DNA of 64,000 bases from Paenibacillus lemnae (GCF_012933385.1 NZ_JABBPN010000004.1:1-64000), one strand, 5' to 3'; positions 30,204 to 39,678 are shown, numbered from the stretch's first letter. The notes: generated by a model from the sequence alone, not told the origin. A program made the numbers and translations.

Positions 30204-31004
30204 TTATTTCAAACAGTACTTCATGAGTGCGGCATGAACGCCATCTTCGTTGTTGGACAAGGTTATTTCATTGGCAGCCGCCTTGACCTCTACGGGTGAA
30301 TTATCCATCGCGATGCCAAGTCCCGCAAAGGTCAGCATGGTAATGTCATTATAGTAGTTGCCGATCGCCAGAATTTCTTCCGGCTTATATCCTCTTCGGG
30401 CAGCGAGCTGTTTCAGCGCATTGCCTTTCGAAGCTTCTTCATGCATGAGATCGATAAAAAATTCACCGCTCCGCAGCATGTTATACACCGGCGTCCATTG
30501 ACTCCATTCCCGGAATACCTCGTCAAGATCATGAGATTCACCGAATGCTGTAAATTTCACGACCGGTCCCTCCAGTTCCTCCCAGGCAGGAAGATTGGAT
30601 GGAAGCATCAGAAATTTTTCATACATATAGCGAATCGGACCTGCAAGTGCATCTACACTATCTACATACATCCCGAATGCGGTGTTAATATCAAAATGGA
30701 CGCCTTTCTCCCGGCAGTATTCCATAAATGGCGTCAGCGCCATATGATCCATAGCAAACTGATGCACAATATTGCCGGTTTCCACCTCAACGGTAGCAGC
30801 ACCATTATGGCTGATCACATAGCCGCCCAGACCCATTTTCTCCAAAAATGGAATCGTGTTCTGCGGCCCGCGCCCCGTACACAGTACAATTTCAATTCCC
30901 TGTCTGGCTGCCTCCATGACGGTCTGCATATTCTGCTCTGTCATCACATGATCATCATTCAACAGCGTTCCGTCGACATCCAAAGCTACTAACTTGTACG
31001 GCAT
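30204..31004 (-). CDS. Cof-type HAD phosphatase
   Basis: A 266-aa HAD-superfamily hydrolase of the Cof/IIB type: motif I LVALDVDGTLLND (nucleophile Asp), motif II VLCTGRG, motif III lysine in KGNALKQLA and motif IV AIGNYYNDITML. The large cap between residues 85 and 185 sets substrate choice; relatives dephosphorylate sugar phosphates or FMN/PLP. ATG has AGGGATGGGATAAG upstream. Confidence 0.9.
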   Translation of the reverse strand: MPYKLVALDVDGTLLNDDHVMTEQNMQTVMEAARQGIEIVLCTGRGPQNTIPFLEKMGLGGYVISHNGAATVEVETGNIVHQFAMDHMALTPFMEYCREKGVHFDINTAFGMYVDSVDALAGPIRYMYEKFLMLPSNLPAWEELEGPVVKFTAFGESHDLDEVFREWSQWTPVYNMLRSGEFFIDLMHEEASKGNALKQLAARRGYKPEEILAIGNYYNDITMLTFAGLGIAMDNSPVEVKAAANEITLSNNEDGVHAALMKYCLK

Positions 31005-31030
31005 CTCTTATCCCATCCTTGTTTTGTTCT

Positions 31031-31810
31031 TTATTTTTGAGGTGTTGATTTGTAAAGCAGCTGCAGTTCTTCCTCAGTAAGCTCTCTGTAGCTTCCTATG
31101 GGCAGTGAGGGATCCAGGGCCAGACCGCCCATTGTGACTCTTTTTAAATATACGACGACTTTGCCCACCGCTTCAAACATGCGCTTCACCTGGTGAAATT
31201 TACCCTCATGGATCGTCAGGGAAATCCGGGATAAGAATCCATCTTCCGTTTCTTCCACCGATAATATGTTCAGCTCCGCCGGCAGTGTCACATAACCGTC
31301 ATCCAGGGTAACGCCTTGTGAAAATGCTGCTGCATCCTCTTCATTGACGAGTCCGCGAACATTCGCTTCATAGGTCTTAGGAACATGCTTTCGCGGAGAT
31401 AACAGCTCATGAGCCAGCTTGCCATCGTTCGTCAGCAGCAGCAGTCCCTCGGTGTCCTTGTCCAGCCTTCCGACAGGAAAGGGATCGAAAATTTTATCCT
31501 TTTCATCCAGTATATCAATAACCGTCTTGTCACGAAGATCTTCTGTAGCGGACACAACGCCAGGCGGCTTATGGAGCATCAGGTAAATAAATTCCTTGTA
31601 TACGACCCGTTCGCCCTCTACCTCCAGCACGTCCTGATGAGGATCCACCTGCAGGCCGGAATCTTTAACAGCCGCTCCGTTAACGGTGATGTTTCCTTGT
31701 TTAACCATCTTTTTCAGTTCCGCGCGTGAACCGTATCCCATGTTGGACAGGATTTTGTCCAGTCTTTGTGTTGTTTTTCCTGTTTTGCCGCCTTTACCTT
31801 TGGCACTCAT
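31031..31810 (-). CDS. Pseudouridine synthase, RsuA family
   Basis: A 259-aa protein with an N-terminal S4 RNA-binding domain (RLDKILSNMGYGSRAELKKMVKQGNITVNG) and the RsuA/RluB catalytic domain with the Asp motif FPVGRLDKDTEGLLLLTNDG. Family members isomerise uridine in rRNA, in RsuA position 516 of 16S rRNA. The ATG at 31810 overlaps the stop of the upstream methyltransferase gene as ATGA, so the two are cotranslated, a fitting pair of rRNA-modifying enzymes. Confidence 0.9.
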   Translation of the reverse strand: MSAKGKGGKTGKTTQRLDKILSNMGYGSRAELKKMVKQGNITVNGAAVKDSGLQVDPHQDVLEVEGERVVYKEFIYLMLHKPPGVVSATEDLRDKTVIDILDEKDKIFDPFPVGRLDKDTEGLLLLTNDGKLAHELLSPRKHVPKTYEANVRGLVNEEDAAAFSQGVTLDDGYVTLPAELNILSVEETEDGFLSRISLTIHEGKFHQVKRMFEAVGKVVVYLKRVTMGGLALDPSLPIGSYRELTEEELQLLYKSTPQK

Positions 31811-33384
31811 ACGGATGTCCACCTCCAGGCTGCAGGATATTCATTTTTGAGCATACCAGACTGCCATTTGCCCCAGCCAGCAGCATAACCGTCGATGCAC
31901 ACAAGCACATATCCCTTGGGCTGCTGTACGACTTCGCTCCCGGCACCACGCTTCACCCGATCATGGCCGATCTCCAGTGTCTCACCCTTCAGATAACGAA
32001 CCGCTTCGCCATTGCTTGATGACAGGTTGACCACCTGAGACGCTTCCTGCGGGTGCAGTGCTGCTGCCAGAGGGTGACTCGGGACGAAACGGCCGTTCTT
32101 GACCTGACCCAAGTACCAGCCTGCTCGCACAATTTTCAGCCCTTTCAACCGTTCCTCCGGAACAGGTGACCGATAGAGATGCTGCCCGTGCATGATGACA
32201 TGATCGCCGCCGAGATCCAGATGAAGGTATTGCTCGATAAAGTCCTGAAGCAGCGCAGCACCGTCGATGTCACTCTGTTTTCCGCGAGGGTTACGTTCAT
32301 CCCTTGATTGGACACGGCTCACGCCCTTTTTTCCGCGCCGGTCCTTTTTAGGTTTCACCTGCTCCTTCAAATGCCGCTCAATCGCATTGCTATCATCTCG
32401 CTGCGATCCGCCAGGGATTTCTTTTTTCCGCAGGACGGCCATAAAATGTCCCTCCCCCTCTACCCGATGCGGCCATATACGCCGTGATTCAGCGGCAGCG
32501 GCAATGTAAGCGTCATCCTGCACCGGATCTAACCCCGCTTCTGGCAGACCGTGCTGCAACAGCCAAGCACTCTCCCCCCGGGAAAACCAGGGTGATGCCG
32601 CATCTTTTTCTGAAACCATTGTAAAATCCTCATGCTCTTTCAGAAAAACCGCAATCATTCCTTCATTCTCTTCCGGAGAGAATGTACAGGTGGAGTAGAC
32701 TATCGTGCCGCCAGGCTCTAACATCAACGCTGCTGAAGCCAGAATGTCCCGCTGCATGCCGGCATACTGAAGCGGTGAATCTTCTTTCCAATGTTTCAGC
32801 ATATCTTCGTCTTTACGGAACATCCCTTCACCGGAGCAGGGTGCATCGATCAGAATTTTATTGAAATAGCCCGGGAATGCCCCCGCGATTCGCTCCGGTG
32901 ACTCATTTAGCACAACCGCATTGCGGACCCCGTATAGCTCTATATTTTTGGCAAGGGCTTTTGTGCGGTCAGGGTGAATATCGTTGGTGACCAGATGGCC
33001 TGACCCCGCCAGCTTGGCTGCAATCTGAGTCGATTTACCGCCTGGTGCAGCACACAGATCCAGTACCCGGTCCCCGGGCTCCACGCCCAAAAGCTCAACC
33101 GGAGCCATAGCGCTCGGCTCTTGTATATAATAAAGACCCGCATGATAGTAAGGATGCAGCCCTGGCCGCGTCCCCTCTTCAAGGTAGAACCCGGTTTCGC
33201 ACCAAGGGATCGGCCGAAGAGCAAATGGAGACTGTTCCTTGAAGGACGCTGCGGAGATCTTGAGTGTATTCACACGAATACCCGCCTGCGGAGAATGATG
33301 ATAGGATTGACGAAAGCTTTCGTAGTCATCCCCCAGCAAGGATTTCATTTTGGCCTCAAAAGAGACCGGTAGTGAATGAGCCAT
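31807..33384 (-). CDS. RsmF-type rRNA (cytosine-C5) methyltransferase
   Basis: A 525-aa class I methyltransferase of the RsmB/NOP/RsmF family. SAM-binding motif VLDLCAAPGGKSTQIA, then LIDAPCSGEG with the base-releasing Cys and STCTFSPEENE with the catalytic Cys, all by residue 235. A low-complexity basic linker (residues 325-365) leads to the C-terminal RsmF-type RNA-binding domain with the final PUA-like part (GYVLVCIDGYAAGWGKW). Likely methylates cytosine in 16S rRNA. First gene of a two-gene unit with the pseudouridine synthase. Confidence 0.9.
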   Translation of the reverse strand: MAHSLPVSFEAKMKSLLGDDYESFRQSYHHSPQAGIRVNTLKISAASFKEQSPFALRPIPWCETGFYLEEGTRPGLHPYYHAGLYYIQEPSAMAPVELLGVEPGDRVLDLCAAPGGKSTQIAAKLAGSGHLVTNDIHPDRTKALAKNIELYGVRNAVVLNESPERIAGAFPGYFNKILIDAPCSGEGMFRKDEDMLKHWKEDSPLQYAGMQRDILASAALMLEPGGTIVYSTCTFSPEENEGMIAVFLKEHEDFTMVSEKDAASPWFSRGESAWLLQHGLPEAGLDPVQDDAYIAAAAESRRIWPHRVEGEGHFMAVLRKKEIPGGSQRDDSNAIERHLKEQVKPKKDRRGKKGVSRVQSRDERNPRGKQSDIDGAALLQDFIEQYLHLDLGGDHVIMHGQHLYRSPVPEERLKGLKIVRAGWYLGQVKNGRFVPSHPLAAALHPQEASQVVNLSSSNGEAVRYLKGETLEIGHDRVKRGAGSEVVQQPKGYVLVCIDGYAAGWGKWQSGMLKNEYPAAWRWTSV

Positions 33385-33548
33385 CGTTGTACCTGCCTGT
33401 TCTTAGGTTTTTACTTCGTTCATCAAATTGTCAGAGTTTACATATGACATGATTCTGTACCGCAGTTACTTTTAATATTGTATAATAAAATACGTTCCAA
33501 GGGGACATGCCCTTATGATCATGTCTATTTTTAACGGGGGTGAGCCAT

Positions 33549-34076
33549 TTGAACCGCAAGAAAAAGAGTTATGCCGGCTTGTATGCGTTCGGAGGAATCC
33601 TGATCGTTCTGATCGGTCTGCTGATTTTCCTGAACACGCAAGGCGAAGAAAGTGAGCTGTATGGGGGCAAGAAAATTGCTGATATGAATCCGGCGACGAA
33701 AGCCCAACTGGATGATCCCAACTACCAGCAGATTATACTGCCTGATGAGCTCGATGCAAAAGAAACCAATCAAGACAACTATTTTGTCTATTTCTTCTCA
33801 TCGACCTGTCCGCACTGCAAAGCGACGACTCCTGAGTTGATGCCTCTTGCCAAGGATGCCGGCGTAAACCTGCACCAATACAATCTGCAGGAATACCAGC
33901 AGGGTTTGAGACAGTACAATATTGAGTATACGCCGACGCTTGTCTATTTCGAGAACGGCAAGGAGAAGGAACGGCTGGTTGGCGGCATGGCTACAGAAAA
34001 TTTGTCCGAGGGTCATTCCAAAGAAGATTTTAAGGCTTTCTTTGAGAAGTATAAAGGGAGTGTGAAGGAATCATGA
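33549..34076 (+). CDS. Membrane-anchored thioredoxin-like protein
   Basis: A 175-aa protein starting with TTG at 33549 (GGGGGTGA upstream). One N-terminal transmembrane helix (YAGLYAFGGILIVLIGLLIFL), then an extracytoplasmic thioredoxin fold with active site STCPHCKATTPEL and cis-proline segment EYTPTLVYF. CPHC is typical of oxidising or isomerising DsbA-like or reducing BdbA/StoA-like proteins. The next gene begins in its last codon and encodes a cysteine-rich lipoprotein, a plausible redox partner. Confidence 0.85.
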   Translation: MNRKKKSYAGLYAFGGILIVLIGLLIFLNTQGEESELYGGKKIADMNPATKAQLDDPNYQQIILPDELDAKETNQDNYFVYFFSSTCPHCKATTPELMPLAKDAGVNLHQYNLQEYQQGLRQYNIEYTPTLVYFENGKEKERLVGGMATENLSEGHSKEDFKAFFEKYKGSVKES

Positions 34077-34519
34077 AGGCACGCGCATTCGCCGCTTCCG
34101 GCATGATCGCCATGGTTCTCCTCTCCGGATGTGGAAAGGATTCAGGCTCTTCCCATGCTCACGGACCTGATACCGAGACCTATGAGACGACCGCTTCCTA
34201 CAAAGTGATGCCTGAATTGCTATCTGTATACACGGATAATACCCAAGCGACATACGCCTACGTGGGTGAACTTGAGGCAGTACTGAAGGAACTGAAGTGC
34301 TACTGCGGATGTATGGATGAAGACAGTCTGCATGATTCCCTCTATCGCTGCTTTATTGCCGAAAAATCGGAGGATGGCGTGAAGTGGACCGATCATGGAG
34401 CCCAATGCGGCATCTGCCTGTCCGAGCTTCAGGATGCCAAACGCCTGAACGATGAAGGCAAATCCATCGAAGAGATCAAAACGTATATCGACAACAAGTA
34501 TCAGGGTTCTGCTTCATAG
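34073..34519 (+). CDS. PCYCGC-motif lipoprotein
   Basis: A 148-aa lipoprotein: signal peptide with lipobox LLSGC, then a domain with CYCGC (here KCYCGCMDEDS), later CFI and QCGICLSE, as in the PCYCGC family of Firmicutes, which may bind metal or undergo thiol redox change. The ATG overlaps the thioredoxin gene stop as ATGA, giving tight coupling. Function of the family is not established; partnership with the thioredoxin is inferred. Confidence 0.83.
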   Translation: MKARAFAASGMIAMVLLSGCGKDSGSSHAHGPDTETYETTASYKVMPELLSVYTDNTQATYAYVGELEAVLKELKCYCGCMDEDSLHDSLYRCFIAEKSEDGVKWTDHGAQCGICLSELQDAKRLNDEGKSIEEIKTYIDNKYQGSAS

Positions 34520-34627
34520 TCTTCGGTAAAGCGGGGCGCTCTGCTGCCGAGTATTCAGTCGCAACGCGCATGTTAAAGACGTACTATTTAGAAAGTAAGA
34601 CTGAATTATATTGACTGGAGATAAAAG

Positions 34628-34770
34628 TTCCCCTCCCTGGTCGCTGCGATGGCAAGTGTTCTTACGACCGCTGTTGCCTCCAAAATGCCTGGAACTATAG
34701 TCTATGGTAGCATTTTGGAGGCAAAGGCGGACGCTCCGCTTCTCCAGAATCACTTGTCACCTCCGCTATA
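34628..34770 (+). repeat. Dispersed hairpin repeat, copy A
   Basis: A perfect 15-bp inverted repeat (TTGCCTCCAAAATGC at 34674-34688 and its complement at 34710-34724) flanked by CCCTCCC on the left and AAAGGCGGACGCTC...CCTCCGCTA on the right. The same flanks, with a different but again self-complementary stem, occur in inverted orientation at 63239-63370. Confidence 0.65.
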
Positions 34771-34802
34771 GAAAGGTTTCCTTTAATTCATCCTATATAA
34801 CA

Positions 34803-34836
34803 GGTCAGCCAGAATGTTCTGGTTGGCCTTTTTTTG
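34803..34836 (+). terminator. Terminator (plus strand)
   Basis: GGTCAGCCAGAA...TTCTGGTTGGCC followed by seven T, downstream of the thioredoxin/lipoprotein pair. Confidence 0.85.
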
Positions 34837-34840
34837 TGGC

Positions 34841-34878
34841 AAAATAAAAGAGCCGGCCTTACAAAGTAAGGCCGGCCG
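34841..34878 (-). terminator. Terminator (minus strand)
   Basis: Minus strand GGCCGGCCTTAC...GTAAGGCCGGCTCTTTTATTTT, downstream of the DUF309 gene. Confidence 0.85.
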
Positions 34879-34974
34879 TGGCCGCTTGTTTCAACAAGCC
34901 TCTCTATCACGTGTACGCCAGCCATCTTTAGTGAGAACCAACCCTAAACTTTTAAAACGCCTGCGCTCAGCCAG

Positions 34975-35439
34975 CTAATGCCTCGCATGCTTCAGCTCGT
35001 GCTTGGCAGAACGCTGCGGACCCCGTCTTTGTGGAATGTTCGGCGTGATCCCGGGGGCTGCCTGGTCGACTAAATTCTGCAGCACGGGATCTGTGATCTC
35101 AATCGTAAAATCTTCATACACAACCGGATATTCCTCATACTTCTCCAGCCTGTGCACATAGTCATCAATATGACCACGCAGCTCATCCATCTCGATCCCA
35201 AGCTCATGACTTTGACATCCAGCGAGCCGGTCCCGCGCAGCGTTCATCATCTTGTAGGCTCCGCGGATGTTTCCGTTGCGGTAATGATACAGCCCTACAG
35301 CGACTTGAAGCATCCCCTTATAGCGGGTGTCCTTGTCCTTAGCGAGCCACAATTCCTCCAACACCTCATGACACTCGAAATAGTCCTTGTCGCGGTTAAA
35401 ATACACCAGATATGCGACGTACAGCGGCTCATAAGTCAT
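34975..35439 (-). CDS. DUF309 family protein
   Basis: A 154-aa protein with the DUF309 signature YFECHEVLEELWLAKD followed by GMLQVAVGLYHYRNGNIRGAYKMM, a helical fold with conserved His/Glu that may bind metal. The C-terminal 50 residues are a family-atypical extension ending in a His/Lys-rich tail. The start overlaps the end of the alarmone synthetase gene by 11 bp, so the two are translated together. Function unknown. Confidence 0.82.
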   Translation of the reverse strand: MTYEPLYVAYLVYFNRDKDYFECHEVLEELWLAKDKDTRYKGMLQVAVGLYHYRNGNIRGAYKMMNAARDRLAGCQSHELGIEMDELRGHIDDYVHRLEKYEEYPVVYEDFTIEITDPVLQNLVDQAAPGITPNIPQRRGPQRSAKHELKHARH

Positions 35440-36247
35440 GTTCTTCTACTCGCTGCTTGGCAACTGCCAGCAGGCCTTTCACCTCGATCAGCAGATCCTT
35501 GATCGCTTCCACATCTTGCTGCGGATCCTGCCAGATCCGGTTAAACCGTTCCTGATACTCCATCGCCTCATTGATCAGATGATAGAAATACAGCTGGTGG
35601 ATGGCTTTGAGCAGCTGGGACGTTATGTTCGAGTTATCCTCAAACTGCTTTTGCGCAATCAGAATTTCTTCGCGGATGCTGGACATTTCATTGTCCAGTG
35701 TATTCGCCGCTTCAGCAGCCTTCTTCAAGCGCAGACGAATTTCTTCCGGCAGACTTTCCCGGTATTTATAGCTGAGTGAATGCTCAATCGTCGCCCAAAA
35801 ATTCATGGCAAGGGTCCGGATTTGAATCTCGGCCAGCACGATTTTTTGTCCAAGCGCCGTCTGCACCGGATATTCCACGATCATATGAAAGCTGCGGTAC
35901 CCGCTCTCTTTGTAGTTGGTAATATAATCCTTCTCGAATAACACTTTAAGATCTTTCCGGGCCCGGATATAAACAGCAACGCGCCGGATATCTTCGACGA
36001 ACTGGCACATAATGCGAATGCCTGCAATATCTTCAATGCCGGATTCCAGCTGATCCATCGGAACCTGCAGCCGTTTGGCCTTATCCAGAATGCTTGAAAT
36101 TTTCTTGATCCGCCCTGTCACAAATTCGATAGGCGCGTACTCTTCCCGTTTCTTCAACTCAGAACGCATCGTCTTGAATTTAACTTTTAATTCTTCTACC
36201 GTTTGTTCATAGGGTAGCAAAAAAGTTCCCCAGTCTCTGCCGTCCAT
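35429..36247 (-). CDS. Small alarmone synthetase ((p)ppGpp synthetase, YjbM/RelQ type)
   Basis: A 272-aa single-domain GTP pyrophosphokinase. Key segments are RIKKISSILDKAKR, IEDIAGIRIMCQFVEDI, NYKESGYRSFHMIVEYPV and AEIQIRTLAMNFWATIEHSLSYK, the synthetase motifs including the Glu of EIQIRT. There is no HD hydrolase domain, so it only makes (p)ppGpp, like Bacillus YjbM (SAS1). The C-terminal helices are expected to mediate tetramerisation. It lies between pyrD and a DUF309 gene overlapping its stop. ATG preceded by AGGAGGCAAGGCG. Confidence 0.92.
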   Translation of the reverse strand: MDGRDWGTFLLPYEQTVEELKVKFKTMRSELKKREEYAPIEFVTGRIKKISSILDKAKRLQVPMDQLESGIEDIAGIRIMCQFVEDIRRVAVYIRARKDLKVLFEKDYITNYKESGYRSFHMIVEYPVQTALGQKIVLAEIQIRTLAMNFWATIEHSLSYKYRESLPEEIRLRLKKAAEAANTLDNEMSSIREEILIAQKQFEDNSNITSQLLKAIHQLYFYHLINEAMEYQERFNRIWQDPQQDVEAIKDLLIEVKGLLAVAKQRVEEHDL

Positions 36248-36270
36248 CGCCTTGCCTCCTGTCTTTACCT

Positions 36271-37371
36271 TTAACGGTGGTCAGCTCCTACGGCTTCGGA
36301 TATATGTTGATATCCATCCCGCTTCAGAAGCTTCCGCAGCCCTGCGTGCAGCCTGCGGTTCACCTCGGGTCCCTCATAGATGAGTGCTGTATAAATTTCC
36401 ACCAGGCTTGCGCCTGCGGTGATTTTGTTATAGGCATCCTCTGCGGTAAAAATGCCGCCAGAACCGATAATCGGCAATTTGCCGCCGGTTTGGCGATATA
36501 TTCTCGATACGATCTCCGTGGAACGTTCTTTCAGCGGTCTGCCGCTCAGTCCACCTGTCTCTTTGGCGTTGTCATGCTTAAGACCTGCTCTGGACAGTGT
36601 CGTATTGGTGGCAATAATGCCCGAAACCCCGCTGCTGGAAATGGTATCCACCATAAATTCCAGTTCCTCATCATTCACATCAGGAGCAATTTTAACAAGC
36701 ACCGGCTTGGCGATCCCATGAGTATCCGCCTGCCTGCCCATTTCCTTCATGACCGTATCCAGCAGCAGTGACAGTTCGCTGCCATGCTGCAGACTGCGCA
36801 GATCCGGTGTATTCGGAGAGCTGATATTGACCACAAAAAAATCTCCGTAAGGAAACAGCTCACGGATACAGGTCTCATAGTCACGGTGCGCCTCTTCATT
36901 TGGTGTCACCTTGTTCTTGCCGATATTGACAGCAACCGGTATTCGGCGATTTTTGACCCGGGACAGCCTTGCCGCCATTGCTGCCGAACCGTCATTGTTA
37001 AAGCCCATCCGGTTGATTAATGCCTCATCCTCTGGCAAACGGAACAATCGCGGCAGCTCGTTGCCAGCCTGCCCTTTAGGTGTGACCGTCCCTACCTCCA
37101 TAAACCCGAATCCGATGGATGAAAATCCTTTGACCGCTTTCGCATTTTTATCCAGACCGGCAGCAAGCCCCACCGGTGTTGGAAAGTGAATGCCGAATAG
37201 GTCCACCGCCAAATCAGGCGTTTCACTTACCCCGTACATCCCGCGCATCGCTTGTTCCGCTCCTGGTAACAAGGCAGCTCTGGCCAGCCCGTCCACGACA
37301 AGATGATGCGCTTTTTCCGGATCCATTTTGAAAAAAATCGGTTTACCTATGTTGCGGTACAGCACATCCAT
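36271..37371 (-). CDS. pyrD: Dihydroorotate dehydrogenase (quinone), class 2
   Basis: A 366-aa FMN flavoprotein oxidising dihydroorotate to orotate with quinone. The N-terminal amphipathic helix region (MDVLYRNIGKPIFFKMDPEKAHHL) is the class 2 quinone tunnel, followed by PVGLAAGLDKN, GTVTPKGQAGN, NRMGFNN, VVNISSPNTPDLR with the active-site Ser, and GSGGI near the C-terminus. It is separate from any pyr operon here. Class 2 in a Firmicute rather than the usual PyrD/PyrK pair is noteworthy but typical for Paenibacillus. Confidence 0.93.
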   Translation of the reverse strand: MDVLYRNIGKPIFFKMDPEKAHHLVVDGLARAALLPGAEQAMRGMYGVSETPDLAVDLFGIHFPTPVGLAAGLDKNAKAVKGFSSIGFGFMEVGTVTPKGQAGNELPRLFRLPEDEALINRMGFNNDGSAAMAARLSRVKNRRIPVAVNIGKNKVTPNEEAHRDYETCIRELFPYGDFFVVNISSPNTPDLRSLQHGSELSLLLDTVMKEMGRQADTHGIAKPVLVKIAPDVNDEELEFMVDTISSSGVSGIIATNTTLSRAGLKHDNAKETGGLSGRPLKERSTEIVSRIYRQTGGKLPIIGSGGIFTAEDAYNKITAGASLVEIYTALIYEGPEVNRRLHAGLRKLLKRDGYQHISEAVGADHR

Positions 37372-37549
37372 TCTCCCTCTCCTGGCTCATCATTTCTCTA
37401 TCCTCCAGTTTATCGCTTTCTGCATAAAAAAGAAAGTTTTTGAAGGCGGAATTCGTTTAAACTAACCCCCATTTTCATGGTGTTTTGTGCAAACATCTTA
37501 TACAATGTAAGGGGTGCCAATCATCAAAACGCGAAAGCGAGGAATGGAC

Positions 37550-37687
37550 ATGTCTATTAAACGCAGCAAGCCAACCCTGCAGCAAAAGAGAGAAGAAGTG
37601 AATAAAAAGGCCGTTTTATGGATCGGAGGCGGTATTGGCCTGTTGATTGTCGTCATTATTTTATTGATTCTGTTAGCCCAGCCCTAA
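37550..37687 (+). CDS. 45-residue single-pass membrane protein
   Basis: A short protein: basic N-terminus (MSIKRSKPTLQQKREEVNKK) and one transmembrane helix (LWIGGGIGLLIVVIILLILL) ending AQP. The ATG at 37550 lies six bases after GCGAGGA; an ATG two codons earlier is too close. Its TAA overlaps by two bases the stop of the convergent L,D-transpeptidase gene. Charge distribution suggests the N-terminus is inside the cell. Function unknown. Confidence 0.6.
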   Translation: MSIKRSKPTLQQKREEVNKKAVLWIGGGIGLLIVVIILLILLAQP

Positions 37688-39111
37688 TACAGCCAGTCAT
37701 AGGTTTTACGGGGGTTGTTTTGGCCCGGGGTATGTTCCAGCGCAAACCGCTTTTGAGGAACGACTGCCGGATCCGGAAGAACCCCCTCATCAATGACAAC
37801 TTCGGTTCCCATCGGAACCAGATCAAACAGTTCTTCGACATCCTCTTTATACATTCTTATGCATCCCTCCGACTCGTTGGCACCAATGCTGTCAAGATCA
37901 CCTGTACCATGGATTGCATAATTTTGATCGGATAACTGCATTCCCCTTGTACCGTACACGCCGTCCCCTGTCCCGTTCGGATGAACCACCTTGTCTGTAA
38001 TATGAAATGTTCCAAGCGGTGTTTTGTTGTCCTCTCCTAAACCCACTTTGTAATTCCTTAGCAGTACAGAACCGCTGGTAACCGCCAATCTGTGATTGGC
38101 CCGGTCGATGACAATCTTGAGATCCTCTTTGAAAAATAAAGTGCCATCCGGCGCGGCTCCCCAAAGCCCCGGAAGCTCAGCATCGGTTAATGTGTTCGAA
38201 CTTCCTGTTGTCTTATCCTGCGGACCGTCGCTTGCGCTCTTAAAATATTCGAACAATTCAGTTATCTCATTGGAGGTTCCAGCCAGCCAGTTATCCGGAA
38301 ACGGCTTGGTCAGCTCTTCCAGATCATGTGGAGGCCTTCCCACAGCTTCTTGAAAATTCCCGATCGCCGTAGACAGAACAGCACCCTGAACCTGAAGCTC
38401 TGCCCACCGCGCACCGGACTGTGTAATCGCCGATGCCGCTGCCTGAGGTTCACATTCACATTCCTCCTTGGCCCCGGTGTAAGGAGTGATGCCGATTCGG
38501 CCGTCAGCCTCTCGCTGCACTCCGTAGGCCGCTGGCATTGCCGCTGACCACATCTGCCAGTTCCCTGCAGACTCCATGCCGAGCATGATGCTTTTTGGAG
38601 GAAGGCTGGAAGGGTTTTTTAACAAAGACACAACGCCCGACTCGCCACTCTCCCGCTGCATCGCCGCAGCTGTAAACAGCACATCAGGAGACGGTCTGCT
38701 CTTTCCTTCATCCCCTTCCGGCAGGGGGGCTTCATCCAAATCAGGCAGCCAGCCTATCATTTCCTCCAGCTCCACCGCCCAATTCCCTGCAGGGAACAAT
38801 CCTGGTGCAGTGGCAGACGGTATAAGCATCAGGAGAAAAAGCACCGCGCAAAGCCATGCCCGGCGGATTTTTGAAGCACGCCGAACCCGGTTTTTTTCCT
38901 GCTGCAGCAGCTTCATTTCGTAGTGTTTCCATATATCTGAAGGTGCTTTGCTCAATTCGAAAGCCTCATACACTTCCTCGGCGCGGTTAAAACAATAATT
39001 GGCTTTACCCTGCTCCCCCTGCCTTTCATAATCCTTACCCAGCAGATACCAAGCCATCTTATTATCCGGGTGGGACTCTACATACCGCTTGAGATGCATC
39101 GACTCACTCAT
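37684..39111 (-). CDS. Membrane-anchored L,D-transpeptidase (YkuD)
   Basis: A 475-aa protein. Residues 1-60 look like a TPR-type helical repeat (MAWYLLGKDYERQGEQGKANYCFNRAEEVYEAF), followed by one membrane helix (AWLCAVLFLLMLIPSA), a variable region, and the C-terminal YkuD domain with KVGLGEDNKTPLGTFHITD and the active site IHGTGDLDSIG...SEGCIRM with His and Cys. It should form 3-3 cross-links or attach proteins to peptidoglycan outside the cell. The cytoplasmic TPR-like head is an uncommon addition. Confidence 0.88.
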   Translation of the reverse strand: MSESMHLKRYVESHPDNKMAWYLLGKDYERQGEQGKANYCFNRAEEVYEAFELSKAPSDIWKHYEMKLLQQEKNRVRRASKIRRAWLCAVLFLLMLIPSATAPGLFPAGNWAVELEEMIGWLPDLDEAPLPEGDEGKSRPSPDVLFTAAAMQRESGESGVVSLLKNPSSLPPKSIMLGMESAGNWQMWSAAMPAAYGVQREADGRIGITPYTGAKEECECEPQAAASAITQSGARWAELQVQGAVLSTAIGNFQEAVGRPPHDLEELTKPFPDNWLAGTSNEITELFEYFKSASDGPQDKTTGSSNTLTDAELPGLWGAAPDGTLFFKEDLKIVIDRANHRLAVTSGSVLLRNYKVGLGEDNKTPLGTFHITDKVVHPNGTGDGVYGTRGMQLSDQNYAIHGTGDLDSIGANESEGCIRMYKEDVEELFDLVPMGTEVVIDEGVLPDPAVVPQKRFALEHTPGQNNPRKTYDWLY

Positions 39112-39184
39112 GGAAATCCTCCGTCATATTCGCTTTTTAAACCTATACTCTATTTATCGGCACCTTGAACCCATTTCTTATATA

Positions 39185-39225
39185 AAGAAAAAACGCCCTT
39201 CGCACCGAGGCAAAGGACGTTTCAG
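39185..39225 (-). terminator. Terminator after ferredoxin gene
   Basis: Minus strand GAAACGTCCTTTGCC...AAGGGCGTTTTTTC. Confidence 0.75.
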
Positions 39226-39269
39226 GAACAAGCTATAAATGAAGACATGACATAAAGTGGAAGAACCGC

Positions 39270-39530
<261 letters not shown>

Positions 39531-39678
39531 CTAAACGTAGCTGCGGTGCATCCAAGACGGGGCACCAACTACATAGTATAGTAATACAAATAATGAGGGA
39601 ACACAAATGATTTTCAACAATTTACCTGAGTTTTCCGGTAAAGTTTATAAGACTTTTATCCAAAAGCGTGTGCAGCCA

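Larger units (their letters stand above)
34520..34974. other. Intergenic region: dispersed hairpin repeat A plus two terminators
   Basis: No gene is visible in these 455 bases. The region holds a dispersed repeat at about 34628-34770 and two back-to-back terminators, listed separately. Confidence 0.6.
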
